Notes: generated by a model not told the origin, from the sequence alone. A stretch of 22,072 nucleotides of DNA from Euplotes aediculatus (GCA_030463445.1 JAQGFW010017731.1:1-22072), one strand, 5' to 3'. Counted from the first letter of the stretch, positions 1 to 8,254 are shown. Program-made: numbers and translations.

Positions 1-107
1 TGAAGGTGATTACAAAAGGTGGAAACCTACGAGTGAAATTTAATGAAGACTTTAAAGATGTGTACCTAATTGGTCCTGCGGTGAAAGTTTTTGAGGGCGA
101 ATTTTAA
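1..107 (+). CDS. dapF: Diaminopimelate epimerase, C-terminal end (partial)
   Basis: Only the last 34 codons are in the window, reading KVITKGGNLRVKF, then DVYLIGPAVKVFEGEF and a TAA stop. The pattern 'T+GG.L.V.F ... V.L.GPA..VFEGE' is the characteristic end of DapF, which converts LL- to meso-diaminopimelate for lysine and peptidoglycan. Identification rests on this short tail alone, but the GPA-x-x-VFEGE ending is distinctive. The gene is followed by a hairpin shared with the converging gene at 184-723. A second lysine/DAP-pathway gene, dapB, lies about 5 kb away in another transcription unit. Confidence 0.8.
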   Translation, partial: KVITKGGNLRVKFNEDFKDVYLIGPAVKVFEGEF

Positions 108-148
108 CCTTGATTAGAAGGATTCTAAAGATTTCTTTAATTTATATA

Positions 149-178
149 AAATGGGATTCCCTTCTAAGAATCCCATTT
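149..178. terminator. Bidirectional hairpin terminator
   Basis: A perfect 11-bp inverted repeat, AAATGGGATTC (149-159) and GAATCCCATTT (168-178), with an 8-nt loop. It sits between two convergent genes, dapF (+) and the hypothetical protein at 184-723 (-). A/T-rich stretches flank both sides, so it could end transcription in both directions. Confidence 0.75.
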
Positions 179-183
179 GTGTT

Positions 184-723
184 TTATGCTTCAACTAAAC
201 CTTTATCTCCTACAAATTGGTGTTGTGGCTCTTTAAACAAAACATTGAAAGTTGTCATCGAGCCATAGCAACGAGTAATGTATTGCTGAATATTGATTTT
301 TTCTTCGTCATCCAAGTTACTCGCATTGACACGTTGTTCTAAAACCCGTAGTCTATCTCGCATCATCACGATTTTATGGAAGAATGAATCAATTGGAATT
401 TCTTTGGAGGATAAATCGGCACGACCAGGTTTTAAAATCACTTTGCCACCTTTCCAACGGTCGCCAAGAGGTACTATTTCTGTACTATCCATCCATTTTT
501 GCAGGATTTTTGTGATGCTACGTTCTACATCAAAAAGACTTACAGAATCACTTGCTGGCTCGACAGCCTCGATAACTTCGAGCGGATAATCGGTCTTTAT
601 ATTCTTAGTGCCGAAATCTACAAAAGTAATGTAATAAAACTCTGATTTGAAGTTGGTAACTACGCCCAAACCGTATTCGGGATGCTTAACACGTGAGCCA
701 ATGCCAAGGATTACATTTGCCAT
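184..723 (-). CDS. Conserved hypothetical protein with SH3/Tudor-like N-terminal segment
   Basis: A 179-residue protein with an ATG start and no signal peptide or membrane segment, so probably cytoplasmic. Residues about 7-45 (IGSRVKHPEYGLGVV, then FYYITFVDFGTKNI) have the form of the small beta-barrel seen in CarD/Tudor-like and UvrD C-terminal domains, 'G..V.HP.FG.G.V...V.F...G.K'. The rest is helical and charged with no motif I recognise. It resembles conserved hypothetical proteins of Bacteroidota that carry no assigned function. It stands alone, 64 bp downstream of rlmB, and may have its own promoter (TACATTTG at 756-763). The fold is an inference from a short motif. Confidence 0.7.
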   Translation of the reverse strand: MANVILGIGSRVKHPEYGLGVVTNFKSEFYYITFVDFGTKNIKTDYPLEVIEAVEPASDSVSLFDVERSITKILQKWMDSTEIVPLGDRWKGGKVILKPGRADLSSKEIPIDSFFHKIVMMRDRLRVLEQRVNASNLDDEEKINIQQYITRCYGSMTTFNVLFKEPQHQFVGDKGLVEA

Positions 724-755
724 ATCTCTAATGATTTTTGATTATTAGGTTATAG

Positions 756-763
756 CAAATGTA
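756..763 (-). promoter_or_regulatory. Possible -7 box for the gene at 184-723
   Basis: On the minus strand this reads TACATTTG, an exact match to the Bacteroidota -7 consensus TAnnTTTG, 32 bp before the ATG. The nearest TTTG that could be a -33 element (779-782) is only 15 nt upstream, shorter than the usual 19-21, so the promoter is tentative. Confidence 0.3.
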
Positions 764-787
764 TGGCAAAGGCTATGCCAAATTTAA

Positions 788-1597
788 TTAACCTCTCTGT
801 CTTACGGCTTCATAGAGAATGACTCCAGTGGCAACCGATACATTCAGAGAGCCGATTTGCCCTTTCATCGGGATTTTGGCACGGGCGTTCGATAAGCGAA
901 TGATTTCTTCTGAGATTCCGTCTTCTTCTGAACCCATCACAATAGCAGTTGGGATGGTGTAATCTGGCTCGTAGATTGAATCTTCGGTTTTTTCGGTACA
1001 CACAACTATCTGAATACCAGACATTTGTAGCTCTTCGATAACTTTTTCGATACTACTTTCACGGCAAACAGGAATGTAGTTTAATGCCCCCGAAGAGGTC
1101 TTCATTGCATCTTCATTTATTTGAGCTCCACCTTTGGAGGGTACTACAATAGCATGAACACCAGTACATTCGGCTGTACGAGCGATTGCTCCAAAATTGC
1201 GGACATCGGTGATTCTATCTAAAATAAGTAAGAGCGGGGTTTCGCCTTTTTCAAAAATATCGGCTACGACATTCGATAATTTGGCGTAATTGACAGACGA
1301 TACAAAAGCAATGATACCTTGGTGATTTTTGCCTGTGATACGGTCTAATTTTTCGGATGGAACTCGCTGAATTGGAATTTCACGCTCACGAGCTAATTTG
1401 TCAATGTCAGTATGAACGAACTCACGCTGAATCAATATTTTGTCAATTTCTTTTTCGCTTCGTAGTGTTTCAGATACTGACTGTACCCCAAAAACTATGT
1501 TTGGTTTGGAGGCTTTTGGACCTTGATTGAAATTTCTATATTTCTGATTCTTGAATTTTGAATTCTGATTTACTCCAGTACGTTTCCTGTTCTCCAT
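788..1597 (-). CDS. rlmB: 23S rRNA (guanosine-2'-O)-methyltransferase, RlmB/TrmH (SpoU) family
   Basis: SpoU-family 2'-O-methyltransferase of 269 residues. RlmB transfers a methyl group from S-adenosylmethionine to the ribose of G2251 in 23S rRNA. An N-terminal substrate-binding domain begins at NIVFGVQSVSETLRSEKEI and is followed by the knotted SPOUT domain. The three SpoU motifs are present: DRITDVRNFGAIARTAE (motif 1), IVMGSEEDGIS (motif 2) and IPMKGQIGSLNVSVATGV (motif 3). I chose the ATG at 1597; an in-frame TTG at 1618 would add seven residues unlike the family. A short basic N-terminal extension precedes the domain. The start overlaps the end of the GWxTD gene by 28 bp, suggesting co-transcription. 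TrmH or another family member is possible, but the length and N-terminal domain favour RlmB. Confidence 0.9.
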   Translation of the reverse strand: MENRKRTGVNQNSKFKNQKYRNFNQGPKASKPNIVFGVQSVSETLRSEKEIDKILIQREFVHTDIDKLAREREIPIQRVPSEKLDRITGKNHQGIIAFVSSVNYAKLSNVVADIFEKGETPLLLILDRITDVRNFGAIARTAECTGVHAIVVPSKGGAQINEDAMKTSSGALNYIPVCRESSIEKVIEELQMSGIQIVVCTEKTEDSIYEPDYTIPTAIVMGSEEDGISEEIIRLSNARAKIPMKGQIGSLNVSVATGVILYEAVRQRG

Positions 1598-2841
1598 GCT
1601 TCTACAAACGGATACCAATAGGCTTGATATTCAGGGTATCGAACAAGCTCATAATGATTCTCCGTAAATTGGTTTGGTTTGCGATTAAATGTAAAGATAA
1701 TTTCTGAGAAATTTTGATTCTGCGAATATAGCCAAATTTCTCGGTCTCTACTACGCTGAACCTTACTCGGAGGTCCTAAAATGATATAAACCATACCTTT
1801 ATCGGTTTTCCAGCCTTCTTTATAGCTCGTAAAAAGCCGATTGGCATCTTCGACACGTGTGTAGTATGATTTGATGATTCGCTTTGCCAAAACCTGATTT
1901 CCGCTTGTCAGACTTAAAAAATAGCGGTCGAGGGCTTGTTTGAAATTAGTGTTTTCTGCCAGTGCCTGAATCTCCTTATTGCTACTCATATAGTGTACAG
2001 GTTTGACCAATTTCTCGGGGCGAGTCAGCTTCGGGAAACGATTATCTACTAATACAAAACCAAAGCCATTTCTCATAGTAGCGGTGTCTTCGACAGCTAT
2101 ATAAAGCCCTTCGTTTTCGAGTTTAATGGGTTCGTTGGTTCGAGTTTTGATTATTTCTTCAATTTTCATGCTACGAGGTAGTGGTCGAGGCGTTGTTGCC
2201 ATCGGCGACTGTGCAGGTTCAAATTCGTGCTGATACCTAACCAAGAATACATCGCTCGGTACGGCATTGATACTCCGAATCTGAAATGACTCTTGTTGAT
2301 TGATATAGTTTCGGAATGTAGGTGTGTTCAAATCTGCCAAAAATAACGCATAACGGTCGCTTAGGCGATTGCCATAAAAATTAACCGTAAGGTCATTAGT
2401 CGCTTTTTTTGCGGTTTCTAACTCAAAAATCTCGGTCAAGAGCAATCCGCTTGGATACGTATGGATTTTCGGAATCTCGAAGGTCAGAACCAGTTTTTCG
2501 TTCCTCAAAAAACAATTTTGTTCATTGAGTTCGAGTTTTCCGTAAGCCAATCGCTCACGTACGCCGTAATCAGGTTGTACAAGCCAACTTACTCTGAAAT
2601 GTTCTTTTACTTGTTGAAGTACATTTTCGGGCTTTAGGTACTCAATATCACATTCGAGAAATATCCGAACCGCAGTAGAATCTTTGATGATATATTTACT
2701 GCTGATAGCCCTAACAACAGGTTTAAGAGCTAACTGCTTGGTAGGTACATTTTGGTTTTGGGCTTCGGGTTTACGTGATTTTCGTTGAGCCGAAGCACAA
2801 AAAGCCACAATAGCGAGAGTGATGGTTAGAAATTTATTCAT
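1570..2841 (-). CDS. GWxTD domain-containing secreted protein
   Basis: A 423-residue protein with a clear signal peptide (MNKFLTITLAIVAFCASAQ, cut after about residue 18). The C-terminal GWxTD domain starts near residue 343: GWKTDKGMVYIILGPP, then RDREIWLYS, an arrangement typical of this Bacteroidota family. The middle part is probably beta-rich. The family has no established biochemical role; export to the periplasm or outer surface is inferred from the signal peptide. The coding end overlaps the start of rlmB, and the XRE regulator gene ends 50 bp upstream, so the four minus-strand genes from 3547 to 788 could be read together. Confidence 0.85.
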   Translation of the reverse strand: MNKFLTITLAIVAFCASAQRKSRKPEAQNQNVPTKQLALKPVVRAISSKYIIKDSTAVRIFLECDIEYLKPENVLQQVKEHFRVSWLVQPDYGVRERLAYGKLELNEQNCFLRNEKLVLTFEIPKIHTYPSGLLLTEIFELETAKKATNDLTVNFYGNRLSDRYALFLADLNTPTFRNYINQQESFQIRSINAVPSDVFLVRYQHEFEPAQSPMATTPRPLPRSMKIEEIIKTRTNEPIKLENEGLYIAVEDTATMRNGFGFVLVDNRFPKLTRPEKLVKPVHYMSSNKEIQALAENTNFKQALDRYFLSLTSGNQVLAKRIIKSYYTRVEDANRLFTSYKEGWKTDKGMVYIILGPPSKVQRSRDREIWLYSQNQNFSEIIFTFNRKPNQFTENHYELVRYPEYQAYWYPFVEAWRTGNVLE

Positions 2842-2891
2842 GCTGTATCAAGAGATTCGATTAGTCAATTTAGAGAAAACAAAGCGATTTT

Positions 2892-3092
2892 TCAATCATT
2901 TTCTTCTAATTCAAAAACTTCTTCGACAGGCTTCGAGAAAACCCGAGCAATCTTCATAGCTAAAACGGCAGAAGGTACGTATTTGTTACTCTCGATGGCA
3001 TTTATTGTTTGGCGACTGACGTTTACTTTATCAGCCAAATCGGCTTGTGTAATGTCTAAAATCGCTCTTTCGATTCTGATACGGTTTTTCAT
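2892..3092 (-). CDS. Small XRE-family helix-turn-helix regulator
   Basis: A 66-residue single-domain DNA-binding protein of the Cro/C1 type. The helix-turn-helix is visible as TQADLADKVNVSRQTINAIE, followed by NKYVPSAVLAMKIARVF and the acidic tail VEEVFELEE, the layout of short YgzD-like regulators. An ATG at 3092 gives the family-like start MKNRIRIERAI; an in-frame TTG at 3098 is less likely. The start lies 2 bp after the stop of the membrane protein gene at 3095-3547, so the two are almost certainly co-transcribed. This membrane protein/XRE pairing is common in Bacteria and suggests a linked regulatory module. A near-palindrome upstream of the pair (3592-3607) may be its operator. Confidence 0.9.
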   Translation of the reverse strand: MKNRIRIERAILDITQADLADKVNVSRQTINAIESNKYVPSAVLAMKIARVFSKPVEEVFELEEND

Positions 3093-3094
3093 AT

Positions 3095-3547
3095 TCAAGA
3101 TTTTTTGAGATACAACACATAATAAAAACGAATGATAAATATCAGTAGCGGCGTAAACATGTTGTAAAGCAAGATGGTAAAATAATCGCCTCCGTAAACA
3201 AAGAGTGTTGCGACGATTAAAAATCCAAAATTAACATAAATTGCCCATTGCAAAGACTCAAGTCTTACCTGAGAAACGTATTCGTCTTCGATTCTTTCTT
3301 TTGAAAAAGCGATTAGCAATAGGCCGATGATTAGCCCCACAATAACAAATTCATCTCCCAACTGCAAAACGGTTTCATCTTTATTCAAAAAACTATCGGC
3401 TAAAAAATACTTAAAGGGTAATTTAACCGTAAAAAAATCAATCGCAAACTCGAATATCATACTCGAAATTCCAAAAATTAGGAGAGGCAGGGTAATTATC
3501 CAACCAATCATTTTGTAACGATACGGAAATAAGAATCTGGGTGTCAT
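3095..3547 (-). CDS. Small integral membrane protein paired with an XRE regulator
   Basis: A 150-residue protein with about four hydrophobic segments: MIGWIITLPLLIFGISSMIF, VIVGLIIGLLLIAF, WAIYVNFGFLIVATLFVYGG and a C-terminal segment ending FIIRFYYVLYLKK. Between the second and third lies a charged loop, SKERIEDEYVSQVRLESLQ. I recognise no catalytic motif. It is the first gene of a two-gene unit with the XRE regulator 2 bp downstream. In similar pairs the membrane protein may sense or control the regulator, but that is inference from context; no function can be assigned from sequence. Confidence 0.8.
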   Translation of the reverse strand: MTPRFLFPYRYKMIGWIITLPLLIFGISSMIFEFAIDFFTVKLPFKYFLADSFLNKDETVLQLGDEFVIVGLIIGLLLIAFSKERIEDEYVSQVRLESLQWAIYVNFGFLIVATLFVYGGDYFTILLYNMFTPLLIFIIRFYYVLYLKKS

Positions 3548-3572
3548 AAATTTTGTTTGTTTTAGTTTACGA

Positions 3573-3580
3573 CAAATATA
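3573..3580 (-). promoter_or_regulatory. Candidate -7 promoter element of the membrane protein/XRE unit
   Basis: On the minus strand this reads TATATTTG, an exact TAnnTTTG match, 26 bp upstream of the ATG at 3547. No clear -33 TTG is present at the usual distance; that place is taken by the near-palindrome at 3592-3607. Confidence 0.4.
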
Positions 3581-3591
3581 ACGTACTAAAA

Positions 3592-3607
3592 GTAAAGTAT
3601 ATTTTAC
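3592..3607. promoter_or_regulatory. Near-palindrome, candidate operator
   Basis: The 16 bases GTAAAGTATATTTTAC match their own reverse complement at 14 of 16 positions. The site overlaps the expected -33 region of the promoter for the membrane protein/XRE pair, where a Cro-type regulator would be expected to bind. It may be an autoregulatory operator; this is inference from position and symmetry. Confidence 0.4.
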
Positions 3608-3660
3608 ATATTGGAAAATGTTTTTGATATAGTTTCTTTCTCAAAATTAACTAAAACAAA

Positions 3661-3693
3661 AATCGGGATGAAACTCAGCGTTCCATCCCGATT
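3661..3693 (-). terminator. Rho-independent terminator of lepB
   Basis: AATCGGGATG (3661-3670) pairs perfectly with CATCCCGATT (3684-3693). One mismatch and three further pairs (AAC/GTT) extend the stem, with loop TCAGC. On the minus strand the stem is followed by a T-rich tract (complement of 3648-3660), as expected for a terminator downstream of lepB. Confidence 0.85.
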
Positions 3694-3718
3694 GTATAGA
3701 CAAATATTAATCTTCTGA

Positions 3719-4846
3719 TTATCTGATAATTGAGAACAATCTGCTCCAACGGATTTTGTTTAGGAAACTTCCATCGGCATCAATAGACATCCAAATAAAT
3801 ACAGCTTTACCAACGATGTGGTCGGCTGGGACGAACCCCCAAAAACGAGAATCATCGGAGCCGTGGCGGTTATCGCCCATCATAAAATAATAATTCTGCT
3901 TGAATGTGTAAGATGTAATCTGCTTGCCATCCACGTAGATTTTACCGTTTTCGTATTTGGCGTTTTCGTTGTGGTCGAATGTCGTGATAACACCCCAGTA
4001 CATGGCTGTATTTTTTTCATCGAGTTGTACAGTCATTCCTTCTTTCGGAACTGTTATTGGCCCATAATTATCACGATTCCAAGGGAACAAACGATTGTTT
4101 TGAGGAAACGTCTCTTGACCCATGCTACTCAAAGTATCTCCTTTTGCCAATAAAATCGGCTGGATATTTTTTACAAAATCAAGCGTTTTTAGGCCTTCAA
4201 CTGCCTTAGCTGTTGCCGTAATCTGATAAGCATTATCGCCAGCTACCTGATAATCAGATTCATTGATTTCATATTTCTTAAAAATCTTTTCGTTGATAGC
4301 TGTATTGGTTTCCAAAAGATATGTTTGTTGCATATTTTCTGGGTTATCAAATTTCTTACCGTTTACAAATGCCTGTCCGTCACGAATCTCAATTTGGTCG
4401 CCACCGATACCGATACAACGTTTGATATAATTGGTACGTAAATCAACAGGGTGAGCGTCGTATCCGCCAAAACCATCGGGTCTTGATGGGCATCCTGGGT
4501 AATTAAACACAACAACATCGCCATTTTTTACACTCGTAAAACCTGGTAGGCGATACTGCGGCAGTTGGATTGCTTTAGAATACGAAGGAATATCCGTAAA
4601 CCAAATTTTTTGGTGAGTCAATGGCAACTGAATAATAGTTTTTGGTGTGCGAGTACCGTAATGAAGTTTACTAACGAATAAGAAATCGTTGATTAATAAA
4701 CTTTTTTCCATCGAACCCGTCGGAATCGTATATGCTTCTAAGAATAACCATCTGATAAGCGTAGCTGCCACAACGGCAAAAGCGACTGAGTCGAGCCACT
4801 CTCTAAATGCTGATTTTTTCTTAACTGGTTTTGCTGTTTCTGCCAT
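3719..4846 (-). CDS. lepB: Signal peptidase I
   Basis: Type I leader peptidase (family S26), which removes signal peptides from exported proteins at the outer face of the inner membrane. Residues about 19-38 form the N-terminal membrane anchor. The catalytic serine is S45 in IPTGSMEKSL and the general-base lysine is K142 in YIKRCIGIGGD. The C-terminal box MGDNRHGSDDSRFWGFV begins at residue 323. At 375 residues it is longer than many LepB proteins, because about 170 residues separate the lysine box from the last box, as is usual for Bacteroidota LepB. ATG start. It is the last gene of the parA-parB-DUF5683-dapB-lepB cluster, 122 bp after dapB, and is followed by a strong terminator. Confidence 0.95.
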   Translation of the reverse strand: MAETAKPVKKKSAFREWLDSVAFAVVAATLIRWLFLEAYTIPTGSMEKSLLINDFLFVSKLHYGTRTPKTIIQLPLTHQKIWFTDIPSYSKAIQLPQYRLPGFTSVKNGDVVVFNYPGCPSRPDGFGGYDAHPVDLRTNYIKRCIGIGGDQIEIRDGQAFVNGKKFDNPENMQQTYLLETNTAINEKIFKKYEINESDYQVAGDNAYQITATAKAVEGLKTLDFVKNIQPILLAKGDTLSSMGQETFPQNNRLFPWNRDNYGPITVPKEGMTVQLDEKNTAMYWGVITTFDHNENAKYENGKIYVDGKQITSYTFKQNYYFMMGDNRHGSDDSRFWGFVPADHIVGKAVFIWMSIDADGSFLNKIRWSRLFSIIR

Positions 4847-4968
4847 AAACCCCTAACCTCTACAAAGAGGACTTTTTAGATTTGTTTGATTAATAATTTG
4901 TAATTAGTCAGATAATATACTATTCGTTTAGCAATTAAAGAAAACGATTAACTTGTAACGATTTTCGA

Positions 4969-5694
4969 TTAATTATTTATTCCCAATAATTCTTTCATTG
5001 AGAATACACCTTTTTTGCCAGCTAACCATTCGGCAGCAATAACTGCACCGAGGGCAAAACCTTGGCGGCTGTGAGCGATGTGTGTAATTTCGATTTGGTC
5101 AACATCCGAAATATACTTTATGGTGTGCGTACCCGGTACTTTGCCTTCACGAGCCGACCAAATGGCGACTTCATCATCGGCTGGAATCTCGTTATTGACG
5201 TATTTTTCTTTACCGTCGAGATGCTCAATAACTCCTTCGGCAAGTGTAATGGCGGTTCCGCTCGGTGAGTCTTTCTTTTCAGTATGGTGAATCTCTGTAC
5301 TGGTTACACTATAACCTGCCATGTGAGGGTTCATCAATTGAGCTAATTTTTTATTTAATTCAAAGAACACATTGACACCAATGCTGTAATTTGAAGCATA
5401 AAAAAATGCTGCACCGTTATCAACACACATTTGCTCAATTTCGGGTTTGTGTTGTAGCCAGCCAGTTGTGCCACAAACCGTTGCCAAACCTTGCTTCATA
5501 CAAGTTTTGAGGTTTTCATAAGCAGCTTCGGGAGAGCTAAACTCAATGATGGCATCGGTATTTTGTGGTGTCAGACTTTCGAGGCCCTGACGGTTCGATA
5601 CATCAATTTTTGCTACGATTTCGTGTCCACGTTGTAAGGCAATCTGTTCGATTACTTTACCCATTTTTCCGTAGCCTAATAGTGCTATTCGCAT
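4969..5694 (-). CDS. dapB: 4-hydroxy-tetrahydrodipicolinate reductase
   Basis: DapB reduces the dehydrated form of 4-hydroxy-tetrahydrodipicolinate with NAD(P)H, a step toward meso-diaminopimelate and lysine. The N-terminal nucleotide-binding loop is GYGKMGK (residues 7-13). CGTTGW is at 74-79, and the signature EIHHTEKKDSPSGTA at 134-148 contains the catalytic histidine pair, a lysine and the SGT substrate-binding motif. At 241 residues it is a little shorter than the E. coli enzyme but within the Bacteroidota range. ATG start. It lies 23 bp after the DUF5683 gene and upstream of lepB, as in many genomes of this phylum. Confidence 0.95.
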   Translation of the reverse strand: MRIALLGYGKMGKVIEQIALQRGHEIVAKIDVSNRQGLESLTPQNTDAIIEFSSPEAAYENLKTCMKQGLATVCGTTGWLQHKPEIEQMCVDNGAAFFYASNYSIGVNVFFELNKKLAQLMNPHMAGYSVTSTEIHHTEKKDSPSGTAITLAEGVIEHLDGKEKYVNNEIPADDEVAIWSAREGKVPGTHTIKYISDVDQIEITHIAHSRQGFALGAVIAAEWLAGKKGVFSMKELLGINN

Positions 5695-5717
5695 TTATGA
5701 AATTGTATTATTGCTAT

Positions 5718-6362
5718 TTAAAAACTAACTCTAACTCCCAAACCAACCGAAGTCATGCCTAATGTATTTTGGAATGTCGGTTCGATTCTAAACGAAATAT
5801 CATCACTTGTATCGAATGTTCGGAGGTGTGCTTGGACATTTGCTTGTACGGCTTGCAATGCCCATCCTGCTGCAAAACCAATCCAAGTTAAATCTCGCTG
5901 TCGGCGATATAGATTTACTTGTGGCTGTATTTGCTCTTTCGTAAATGGACCGACCTCAACACCATCGAAATTTATCATTACACTACCCGTTTGGGCTTTT
6001 ATGAGATAATTTCGATAAAATTTGTACTTGTCATTATTCCACCAAACCGAGTACACCGCACCACCTGCCCCAGCATAAATGATTGGAATCAGCCATTTTT
6101 GCTTGTTGGTGGCTTGCCCCCAACCTGGTAGAATTATTGAACGATACAAAGCTACTCGTGGTAGATTTTTGCGTTTGACCGAATCAAGCCCGAATACTTC
6201 TCTAAATGGAAATTTGCTTTTTTTGCTGGTATCGGGTAGCACTTTTTTGACAGAATCTACCACTACTTTTTTGAGAGAATCCAAATTTTGGGCATGAATT
6301 TTCTGGATTGAAAACCCTATAAATACTATCCCGCAAATGATTAATTTCCTCAAAACCAACAT
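5718..6362 (-). CDS. DUF5683 domain-containing protein
   Basis: A 214-residue protein with an N-terminal signal or anchor segment (MLVLRKLIICGIVFIGF, then AQ). The DUF5683 core is recognised by ALYRSIILPGWGQATNKQKW followed by hydrophobic segments PIIYAGAGGAVYSVWW and IGFAAGWALQAVQANVQAHL. Function is unknown; association with the cell envelope is inferred from the sequence. I chose the ATG at 6362; a TTG at 6380 would add six residues before the signal. The gene sits between parB and dapB in a gene order conserved in Bacteroidota, the main support for naming it. Confidence 0.85.
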   Translation of the reverse strand: MLVLRKLIICGIVFIGFSIQKIHAQNLDSLKKVVVDSVKKVLPDTSKKSKFPFREVFGLDSVKRKNLPRVALYRSIILPGWGQATNKQKWLIPIIYAGAGGAVYSVWWNNDKYKFYRNYLIKAQTGSVMINFDGVEVGPFTKEQIQPQVNLYRRQRDLTWIGFAAGWALQAVQANVQAHLRTFDTSDDISFRIEPTFQNTLGMTSVGLGVRVSF

Positions 6363-6429
6363 TTTATATCTATGTATCAAGCCACAAAAATAAATTAACT
6401 TTGGCTCGATAACGTACTTTTAACAATTT

Positions 6430-7359
6430 TTATGATTCTACTTTTATCGAATTCAAAATTTTGTCTAATTCTTCTTTTGAGGCAAACGGAATCTTGATTT
6501 CGCCTTTATGTTTATCATCGGCACGAATAAGCACTTTTGTGCCAAAATAACCTGCTAATTTAAACTGTAACGAAGAAATCTCCTGCTTTATTGATGGAAC
6601 TCGTGAGCTTTTGATTTCTTGTTTATCGCCATTGATAAGATTTCTGACCGCTTCTTCGACTTTTCGCACTGACCATTCTTCATCAATCATCTTTTTGAAA
6701 AGTACTAATTGCGTATCAGGGTTGTCAATATTTATTAAAGCACGGGCGTGTCCCATCGTTATTTGGTTATCACGCACTGCCGCTTGAATATCTGGCGGAA
6801 GTTTCAGCAAACGCAAATAATTATTAACAGTCGTGCGATTTTTGCCAACCCTATCGCCTAATTGTTCTTGTTTAAGGCTAAATTCATTTAGTAATCTTGA
6901 ATAACTGAGGGCAATTTCAATAGCGTTTAGATTCTCACGTTGGATGTTCTCAATCAATGCCATTTCGAGCATTTGTTGGTCATCCGCCGTGCGAATATAA
7001 GCTGGAATCGTCCGTAAACCTGCCAGTTTTGACGCTTGCAGACGGCGTTCACCCGAAATCAAAGTATATTTTCCGTTGCCAGCATCTTTTACAGTAATAG
7101 GTTGGATAATGCCTAAAACCTTGATAGACTCTGCCAACTCTTGTAGTGCTTCTTGGTCGAAGTGGGTACGTGGCTGAAAAGGGTTTGTTTCAATGTTTTC
7201 AACCGATATTTCGTGCATCGAACTGATGGCTTCGAGCCTACGTGTAACTACCTCACGCTGCTCACGCTGTTGTTGTGGTGCATCCGTATCTGACAGCAAA
7301 GCTCCAAGACCTCTCCCCAGACCTGTCATTTTATTCTTTGTTGCTAATTTGTTGTCCAT
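6430..7359 (-). CDS. parB: Chromosome-partitioning protein ParB
   Basis: ParB is the centromere-binding CTPase that loads at parS sites, spreads along DNA and stimulates ParA. It is 309 residues with an ATG start and the chromosomal-type opening GLGRGLGALL. The ParB/Srx nucleotide-binding domain contains GERRLQA at 103-109 and ENIQRENLN at 137-145. The helix-turn-helix (about 163-187, LKQEQLGDRVGKNRTTVNNY) recognises parS. A C-terminal dimerisation segment follows a linker. It lies 87 bp downstream of parA, so the two form the usual pair. Half-parS-like repeats upstream of parA could be its binding or autoregulatory sites. Confidence 0.95.
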   Translation of the reverse strand: MDNKLATKNKMTGLGRGLGALLSDTDAPQQQREQREVVTRRLEAISSMHEISVENIETNPFQPRTHFDQEALQELAESIKVLGIIQPITVKDAGNGKYTLISGERRLQASKLAGLRTIPAYIRTADDQQMLEMALIENIQRENLNAIEIALSYSRLLNEFSLKQEQLGDRVGKNRTTVNNYLRLLKLPPDIQAAVRDNQITMGHARALINIDNPDTQLVLFKKMIDEEWSVRKVEEAVRNLINGDKQEIKSSRVPSIKQEISSLQFKLAGYFGTKVLIRADDKHKGEIKIPFASKEELDKILNSIKVES

Positions 7360-7446
7360 CAGTTTATATGTTTTGTGTTTGAAAACCCCAGATTCACAGT
7401 AAGGATTTCTAAACTATTTTATCTCTTTTTTTAATAACTCAATAGC

Positions 7447-8226
7447 TTATTCCATCACGAGCATATTATTCTTCATCAAAATCTCACGAGCGAGGTTTAG
7501 GTAGCTGATTGCTCCTTTACTGTCGGCATCTTGAGCAAGGGCTGGCACGCCATAACTTGGGGATTCTGACAAACGAATATTTCTTGGAATAAGCGTTTGG
7601 AAAACCATATTCTGAAAGTGCGTTGTAACTTCATGCACCACTTGATTCGATAATCTTACTCGTAAATCGTACATTGTCAATAAGATACCCTCGATTGTCA
7701 ATGACGGATTCAGACGAGTCTGAATAATCTTGATGGTATTTAGCAATTTGCCCAAACCTTCGAGGGCAAAGTATTCGCACTGGACCGGAATCACGACCGA
7801 ATCTGCCGCCGTAAGGCTATTGATAACAATAAGACCCAATGATGGCGAGCAATCTATGATGACAAAATCATACGCATCTTTGACATCCATCAATGCTTCT
7901 TTCATCTTTTCTTCTCGTTTAGGTAGATTAATCATTTCGATTTCGGCACCTACGAGGTCTATATGAGAAGGAAGTAAATCAAGATTCGGAAAGTCTGTTG
8001 GAATGATAATATCTCTTGGACGAATCCCATCAACCATACATTCGTAGATACTGTTCTCAACTTCTTTCGGATTAAATCCAAGCCCCGAAGTAGCATTGGC
8101 TTGAGGGTCGGCATCAACTATTAAGGTACGAAATTCGAGAGCAGCCAAGCTGGCAGCCAAATTTATGGTTGTGGTGGTTTTGCCAACACCACCTTTCTGA
8201 TTGGCAATTGCAATAATTTTTCCCAT
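7447..8226 (-). CDS. parA: Chromosome-partitioning ATPase ParA (Soj family)
   Basis: A 259-residue Walker-type ATPase that binds DNA nonspecifically and drives segregation with ParB. The deviant Walker A motif KGGVGKTTT starts at residue 11, followed by [13 protein letters not shown] (Walker A') and [11 protein letters not shown] (Walker B). The length without an N-terminal helix-turn-helix is typical of chromosomal Soj proteins. ATG start; co-directional with parB. It heads the cluster parA-parB-DUF5683-dapB-lepB. A plausible promoter (8255-8285) and repeats with parS half-sites (8289-8332) lie directly upstream. Confidence 0.96.
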   Translation of the reverse strand: MGKIIAIANQKGGVGKTTTTINLAASLAALEFRTLIVDADPQANATSGLGFNPKEVENSIYECMVDGIRPRDIIIPTDFPNLDLLPSHIDLVGAEIEMINLPKREEKMKEALMDVKDAYDFVIIDCSPSLGLIVINSLTAADSVVIPVQCEYFALEGLGKLLNTIKIIQTRLNPSLTIEGILLTMYDLRVRLSNQVVHEVTTHFQNMVFQTLIPRNIRLSESPSYGVPALAQDADSKGAISYLNLAREILMKNNMLVME

Positions 8227-8254
8227 TTGGAGTGGTTTAGGAAATTCTTGGGTT

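Noticed and set aside
764-780. TGGCA/TGCCA inverted repeat between rlmB and the gene at 184-723
   Set aside because: Five pairs with a seven-base centre and no T-run; too weak to call a terminator or operator.
1598-1618. Upstream TTG start for rlmB adding seven residues
   Set aside because: The ATG at 1597 gives a sensible basic N-terminus, and the extra residues lie deep in the overlapping GWxTD gene. The same reasoning favours ATG starts at 3092, 6362, 13265, 16171, 17119 and 20035.
3818-4153. 111-codon open frame on the plus strand opposite lepB
   Set aside because: It lies wholly within lepB, whose motifs are complete, and its translation has no family resemblance. Other long opposite-strand frames, such as those within cdsA, mgtE and the DUF1080 gene, were dropped for the same reason.
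4857-4870. Hairpin CCTC/GAGG before lepB as a riboswitch or attenuator
   Set aside because: The stem is only four pairs and no larger conserved structure is visible.
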